Below the pieces are notes generated by a model, which saw only the letters and a list, made by a program, of their open reading frames with translations, was not told the origin of the DNA and did no database searches. Positions 7,094 through 9,804 of a stretch of DNA of 9,804 nucleotides are shown one piece after another. Source of the DNA: Affinibrenneria salicis. GTDB taxonomy: Bacteria; Pseudomonadota; Gammaproteobacteria; Enterobacterales; Enterobacteriaceae. Every line of letters starts with the position of its first letter. Position 1 is the stretch's first letter. Made by a program: the position numbers and the translations under genes. The DNA is taken from contig NZ_VYKJ01000031.1 of assembly GCF_008710095.1 (NCBI RefSeq), positions 1 to 9,804 on the forward strand, in the 5' to 3' direction.

Positions 7094-7333
7094 TTATTTC
7101 ATCCAATCATCAATGTTTGTGATCAGACGAACCACAACGTCAATAATACGCAGTGCCCGGAAGACGATATCGTCAAACCGGAACCCGCTTCTTACCGGGC
7201 TGTCACGATGTCTGCGTAACTGACGCAATACATCTTCCAGCTCTGCCAGAGCGCCAGCATCGAGTTGGCTGCAGTGAGCATCGCGCAGCTTTTCAAGCGT
7301 TGCGATGGTGTTCTTTAAAGTATCGTGATTCAT
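7094..7333 (-). CDS. Small protein of unknown function, 79 aa, first gene of the retron operon
   Basis: I do not recognise this family. The ATG at 7333 is preceded by AAAGGAG at six bases, the best ribosome binding site in the operon. The frame continues upstream to 7420, but that part overlaps the hairpin region and is rejected. Residues ~5-42 (TLEKLRDAHCSQLDAGALAE and the following leucine-rich stretch) look helical, with heptad-like leucines. Residues ~54-74 (DDIVFRALRIIDVVVRLITN) form a hydrophobic but charged helix that could pack against a partner or a membrane. The gene ends 51 bases before the HTH start on the same strand and so is probably cotranscribed. It could be an extra retron component or a passenger from the adjacent higher-GC segment. 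Confidence 0.65.
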   Translation of the reverse strand: MNHDTLKNTIATLEKLRDAHCSQLDAGALAELEDVLRQLRRHRDSPVRSGFRFDDIVFRALRIIDVVVRLITNIDDWMK

Positions 7334-7349
7334 GTTGCTCTCCTTTGAA

Positions 7350-7364
7350 TCGGCAAAACGCCGA
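7350..7364. repeat. Short hairpin just upstream of the 79-aa gene
   Basis: The arms TCGGC and GCCGA enclose a 5-base loop (GTTTT on the minus strand). It ends seven bases before the AAAGGAG ribosome binding site, so it could attenuate or insulate translation of the 79-aa gene, or mark the 3' end of an upstream RNA. Confidence 0.4.
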
Positions 7365-7446
7365 AGCCCCGTAACAAGGCGATGGCCGAAAGGAGCCAAC
7401 CCGATGCGCAAGCCCAACACCAGTCTTCGCGACGATGAAGCCCCGT
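7363..7446. repeat. Short direct repeat pair
   Basis: GAAGCCCCGT occurs at 7363-7372 and again at 7437-7446, with TAAC or TAAT-like continuation. The right end of the candidate ncRNA stem (7370-7379) overlaps the first copy. Ten bases twice within 84 bases may be chance. Confidence 0.3.
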
Positions 7447-7620
7447 TAATTCCGATAGTGCGGTTGCCTAGCAGCCGCGTATCGCGACTGGCTACAAATC
7501 ACCATCATGACGAACGTGCTTCAGACTGACCGATGACGCTAGTCTGCCCGTCAAATCTCCAACACCGGATGAAGGAGCGGCCTGATAAACAGGCAATTAC
7601 GCTAGACCTTCGCTGTTACG
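7370..7620 (-). ncRNA. Candidate retron msr-msd RNA
   Basis: A retron RT needs a folded RNA with paired ends (a1/a2), a branch G just inside a1, and hairpins. On the minus strand CGTAAC-AGCG-AAGG (7620-7607) can pair with CCTTGTTACG (7379-7370), giving ten pairs with a 4-base bulge. Directly inside the first arm is TCTAGC, whose G at 7602 sits where retron branch guanosines sit. Next come GCCTG-TTTAT-CAGGC (7594-7580), a hairpin with CTCC/GGAG ends (7577-7557), CAGACT/AGTCTG (7546-7522) and AGC-CGCG with partner arms (7493-7473). The msd part (7380-7470) has only weaker stems, which is the main doubt. About 600 bases with two small genes lie between it and the RT. A variant using the strong 7700-7736 stem is possible. 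Confidence 0.35.
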
Positions 7621-7643
7621 ATGAGAACAATCATTTTAAAGAA

Positions 7644-7672
7644 CACAGCTCAGGCGGAACGCCTGACCTGTG
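7644..7672. repeat. Strong hairpin near the operon start
   Basis: CACAG-N-TCAGGCG on the minus strand pairs with CGCCTGA-N-CTGTG around a 3-base TTC loop, 12 pairs with one mismatch. It would lie at the 5' end of a transcript from the candidate promoter at 7676-7704, just before the candidate msr-msd. Confidence 0.55.
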
Positions 7673-7675
7673 ATA

Positions 7676-7704
7676 AGTAAAGCATTCTTTTCGATTTTTG
7701 GCAA
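7676..7704 (-). promoter_or_regulatory. Candidate promoter of the retron RNA and operon
   Basis: On the minus strand TTGCCA (7704-7699, five of six to TTGACA) and TTTACT (7681-7676, four of six to TATAAT) are 17 bases apart. Transcription would begin near 7669, feeding the hairpin at 7644-7672, the candidate ncRNA and then the operon. The -35 box overlaps the end of the large palindrome at 7700-7736, a natural place for repression. Confidence 0.4.
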
Positions 7705-7736
7705 TAAAATTTCACTGGAAGTGAAATTCTATTGCC
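7700..7736. repeat. Near-perfect 37-base palindrome
   Basis: GGCAATA-A-AATTTCACT, loop GGA, AGTGAAATT-C-TATTGCC: 16 pairs with a single mismatch. There is no T-run on either side. It overlaps the -35 box of the candidate leftward promoter, so it may be an operator for the XRE-type protein. As RNA it would also make a strong msd-like stem. Both readings are inference. Confidence 0.6.
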
Positions 7737-7786
7737 TATTCAGTACACCTTTTATCTGCGACTTCATGATGAGTAGACAGAACCGC

Positions 7787-7792
7787 TATACT
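7787..7792 (+). promoter_or_regulatory. Possible -10 element for the KAP gene
   Basis: TATACT matches five of six bases of TATAAT, but no good -35 box lies 16-18 bases upstream. If used, the leader would be about 150 bases and contain the hairpin at 7843-7896. Confidence 0.2.
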
Positions 7793-7842
7793 GGCTTGCG
7801 TTTGCAGCGGGTCCCCTTCAGTTTGCTTACGTAATAAGTTGA

Positions 7843-7896
7843 ACTGGTGCAGACAAGGCTCGAACGAGCATTAACTTGCTCTGTCTGTGAACCAGT
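7843..7896. repeat. Long imperfect hairpin in the KAP leader
   Basis: ACTGGT (7843-7848) pairs with ACCAGT (7891-7896), and CAGACA (7850-7855) with TGTCTG (7882-7887). A local hairpin GCTCG-AA-CGAGC (7858-7869) sits in the loop. It could be a structured leader of the KAP mRNA or part of a larger RNA on the other strand. Confidence 0.45.
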
Positions 7897-7950
7897 GAAG
7901 CTTCTAACAATAGGACGATTGATACATGCTTTTTTGGGAGATGGTGTGCG

Positions 7951-9609
7951 ATGAGTAAGCTGTTGTTCCGTCTGGCGGCATGGTGTGCTCGCCGTCGCGC
8001 GAAGCCTAATGCTGATATGGTAAGGAACGAGCAGCCGGACGGAGGGATTGGGGCTGAAGCGCCGATTCGGACAGCATCCGAAGATCGCCTTAGAAGGTCC
8101 GGATTCGCGGCTCGTATAGCCGACGTGCTTTCGGAGCTTAGTTTGCACGAAGGCCGAGTGTTCGCTATTCGTGGGGGATGGGGCTTCGGGAAATCATCAC
8201 TGAAAAACCTTATCACCGAACGGCTCGATGCCAAGAGCAGTGGAGCGGACTGGCTCGACTTTAACCCATGGCAATGGGGAGACGGCGATGCAATCTCCCG
8301 CGCGCTATTTGGCCAGATAGCAGATCGATTGGGAGGCGAACATTCGAAGGCTGCGCTCGATCGTGCCGAAGCACTGCGACGCTACGGAGCGATCCTTACC
8401 GGGGTCAGTAAGCCTCTTAAAGAGGCTGGGAGTTCAGGTCTTCTAATCTCGACGGTGCTAACAAATGCTTCGGTTATAGCTATCGCGTCGGCTATTGGAT
8501 ATGACCTTCCGACAGTTGCAAAGGTTGCGGCTGTTCTTGCCTTTCTCTCGGTCGGAGTACCTCTTCTCGGACGCGTACTATCGTATCTCGGGCGTGACCA
8601 TAGCGGCGAGTCTCTCGACAAGGTACGCAAAGCGCTTGAGACTCGTCTTCGCGAACTTGACCGGCCGCTGGTTGTCTTCGTCGACGACATTGACCGGCTC
8701 GAGCCTGATCAGATCAGGATGCTGCTTCGGCAGGTAAAGGCGAATGCTAATCTACCGAATATTGTTTTTGTGCTCCTGTTCCAGCCCAGTATCGTAGAAC
8801 GAGCGCTAGATCCGGTTGCAGACAACGACGGTCGAGCCTTCCTTGAAAAGATCGTGCAGGCTAACTTTGATTTACCAGCCGTACCGACATCTTTCGTGCA
8901 TCGTATGTTCGAGGAAGAACTCTCTGAAATAGCGGGCCCATACGCGACTGAGGCCAACGGGTTCTCTCAGAGACGCTGGGGTAACGCTTGTATTGGCTGC
9001 ATCCAGCCCCTCCTTCGCAACATGCGTGATGCACGTCGTCTCATCTCTTCCATTGCTGTTCACATGCCACTGCATGTGGTCGGCGACGTGTTCGAGGTGA
9101 ACATAGTAGACTTCCTGCTTCTGGAAACACTCAGGGTCTTCGAACCTGACCTCCACGATGCATTGTTCCGTGAGAGAGGATTGGTTCTCCAGGAAGGACG
9201 CTTCTCCCGTGATGGCCGACGGAAGGTGGACCAAGCAGCGGCTAAGGAGCTGCTTGAGATCGTCTCAGAGGAGCGCCGCAATATCATTTGTGATGCGCTT
9301 AAAGACTTATTTCCTCCCCTCGAATGGGCGTATGGGGGGACAAACTATGCAGACGGCTTCCATCGCCGGTGGTTGACGGAGAAACGAGTATGCACTTCGC
9401 GCTACTTCCCACGTTACTTTGAACTGCAGACGTCGGTTGGAGAAATATCTGAGCGCCGTTTCGTTGATTTTCTCAATGCAACAGCGACAGAGGACGAGCT
9501 CTTTGCTGAAATCGCAGCCATCGAAGCTGACGGGCTGTTGAATTCGCTCGTTGCGAGGCTCGATGAATCCGTCGACCGATTACCAACCGAGAATGCTACT
9601 GTTCGGTAA
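7951..9609 (+). CDS. KAP-family P-loop NTPase (PifA-like), 552 aa
   Basis: This is a membrane-associated NTPase of the KAP family, whose bacterial members include the F-plasmid phage-exclusion protein PifA. The family opening APIRTASEDRL is at ~37-46. Walker A GGWGFGKSS is at 75-83, and the family motif FNPWQW at 104-109. Two hydrophobic segments (~163-183 and ~187-207) lie between Walker A and B, as is typical for KAP proteins, and probably span the inner membrane. Walker B LVVFVDDIDRLEP is at 240-252, and FLEKIVQ at 297-303. ATG 7951 has GGGAG ten bases upstream, a rather long spacing. It diverges from the retron operon and has visibly higher G+C than the nuclease-STAND gene, suggesting a different source. 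An IS end begins at or just before the stop codon, so the C-terminus may be shortened and the last few residues may come from the IS. Confidence 0.8.
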   Translation: MSKLLFRLAAWCARRRAKPNADMVRNEQPDGGIGAEAPIRTASEDRLRRSGFAARIADVLSELSLHEGRVFAIRGGWGFGKSSLKNLITERLDAKSSGADWLDFNPWQWGDGDAISRALFGQIADRLGGEHSKAALDRAEALRRYGAILTGVSKPLKEAGSSGLLISTVLTNASVIAIASAIGYDLPTVAKVAAVLAFLSVGVPLLGRVLSYLGRDHSGESLDKVRKALETRLRELDRPLVVFVDDIDRLEPDQIRMLLRQVKANANLPNIVFVLLFQPSIVERALDPVADNDGRAFLEKIVQANFDLPAVPTSFVHRMFEEELSEIAGPYATEANGFSQRRWGNACIGCIQPLLRNMRDARRLISSIAVHMPLHVVGDVFEVNIVDFLLLETLRVFEPDLHDALFRERGLVLQEGRFSRDGRRKVDQAAAKELLEIVSEERRNIICDALKDLFPPLEWAYGGTNYADGFHRRWLTEKRVCTSRYFPRYFELQTSVGEISERRFVDFLNATATEDELFAEIAAIEADGLLNSLVARLDESVDRLPTENATVR

Positions 9610-9804
9610 TCCTCCCATTTTTAGCGGAGGTCATAAGTAGAGTTTACGCAGCACGTAATATATGCTGCTTTGGTGTATATCCACCCAGTGCCATATTGGG
9701 CCTTTCGTGATTATAAAACCACTGCCATTCCGTTGCATACTGCTGTAATTCATCCAGTGATGAAAATAGATATTGTCCCAGCCAGTCATAGCGCACTGTC
9801 CGGT
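9600..9804 (-). mobile_element. Right end of an IS3-family insertion sequence (partial)
   Basis: The orfB stop lies at 9644 and the element's outer end should lie a few tens of bases to its left. A TG dinucleotide at 9600-9601 followed by TTCGGTAATCCTCCC is a reasonable terminus, though not proved. The element continues beyond the window. It has the same orientation as the IS at the left edge, so the cargo could be flanked by two direct IS copies, but only opposite ends are visible and identity cannot be tested. Confidence 0.55.
9644..9804 (-). CDS. IS3-family transposase OrfB, C-terminal fragment
   Basis: The final 52 residues end in WFYNHERPNMALGGYTPKQH and a short tail. YNHERPN-ALGG-TP is the conserved C-terminus of IS3-family DDE integrase domains, following the catalytic glutamate helix. 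The upstream part with the DDE residues lies outside the window. RTVRYDWL at the fragment's start fits the same family. Confidence 0.85.
   Translation of the reverse strand, partial: RTVRYDWLGQYLFSSLDELQQYATEWQWFYNHERPNMALGGYTPKQHILRAA

Larger units (their letters stand above)
7334..7950. other. 617-base gene-free, hairpin-rich divergent intergenic region
   Basis: It separates the leftward retron operon from the rightward KAP gene. No frame here has a ribosome binding site. It holds, from left to right, hairpins at 7350-7364, 7473-7493, 7522-7546, 7557-7577, 7580-7594, 7644-7672, 7700-7736 and 7843-7896, plus a 10-base direct repeat. Such dense secondary structure without coding capacity suggests a structured RNA, which a retron requires. 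Confidence 0.6.

Noticed and set aside
6927..7094. 55-residue minus-strand ORF whose ATG overlaps the TAA of the 79-aa gene (TAATG)
   Set aside because: It runs out of frame through the HTH gene, which has its own good SD and a clear fold. The overlap is probably chance.
7334..7420. Upstream extension of the 79-aa gene to 108 aa
   Set aside because: It overlaps the hairpin region and lacks a ribosome binding site, whereas ATG 7333 has AAAGGAG at ideal spacing.
7332..7529. Plus-strand 65-aa ORF
   Set aside because: It lies antisense to the hairpin region, has no ribosome binding site and no recognisable features.
7405..7800. Alternative retron a1/a2 pairing CGCAAGCC (near 7800) with GGCTTGCG (near 7410)
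   Set aside because: Only eight pairs, a very long ~395-base span, and no branch-type motif directly inside the arm. Less fitting than 7370-7620, though not excluded.
7334..7950. Integron attC site or CRISPR array as explanation of the palindromes
   Set aside because: The hairpins have unrelated sequences and irregular spacing, and no attC core-site pairs or regular direct repeats with spacers are present.
7786..8234. Minus-strand ORFs of 120 and 135 residues overlapping the KAP start
   Set aside because: They are antisense shadows of the KAP gene and its leader, with low-complexity composition.

Overview
The window is a bacterial accessory region, most likely from Enterobacterales or a close gammaproteobacterium. 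The reasons are the IS3-family transposase fragments of enterobacterial type at both ends, standard Shine-Dalgarno-led bacterial genes, and dense defence-type cargo with no housekeeping genes. It reads as an IS-bounded defence island on a plasmid or genomic island. Species cannot be named from the sequence alone.

Layout, left to right. (1) 1-~110: left end of an IS3-family element (start of OrfA, minus strand), which abuts a short unrecognised ORF remnant. (2) 353-1510: a hairpin repeat, then a 373-residue PIN-fold nuclease-like gene (minus). (3) 1511-1907: an intergenic stretch with two more copies of the same hairpin repeat, a GC-rich hairpin, and a 19-codon ORF with a strong ribosome binding site that looks like the cut-off start of a ribbon-helix-helix antitoxin gene. 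(4) 1908-7333: a minus-strand operon read from right to left, namely a 79-residue unknown protein, an XRE-type HTH protein, a retron-type reverse transcriptase (RT), and a 1283-residue protein with an Mrr-like nuclease domain, a STAND-type NTPase and a long helical C-terminus. (5) 7334-7950: about 600 bases without a gene but rich in hairpins. It contains a candidate retron msr-msd RNA and a candidate promoter overlapped by a near-perfect palindrome. (6) 7951-9609: a plus-strand KAP-family (PifA-like) P-loop NTPase. (7) ~9600-9804: right end of an IS3-family element (end of OrfB, minus), immediately behind the KAP stop codon.

How the genes may work together. The RT carries the retron hallmarks (NAxxH, LPQG, YVDD, a degenerate VTG), so a templating RNA is expected nearby, and the structured intergenic region upstream of the operon is the best place for it. 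HTH and RT overlap by 20 bases, and the nuclease-STAND gene starts only 40 bases after the RT. The large protein is therefore a plausible effector of the retron, held in check by msDNA or RT and released by phage infection. Known retron effectors that I can name include ATPase plus HNH pairs, deoxyribosyltransferase-like, two-transmembrane, TOPRIM/OLD and protease proteins. An Mrr-STAND (Avs-like) effector would be an unusual combination and is the main candidate for a new system here. The PIN protein and the KAP NTPase are probably independent neighbouring defence genes.
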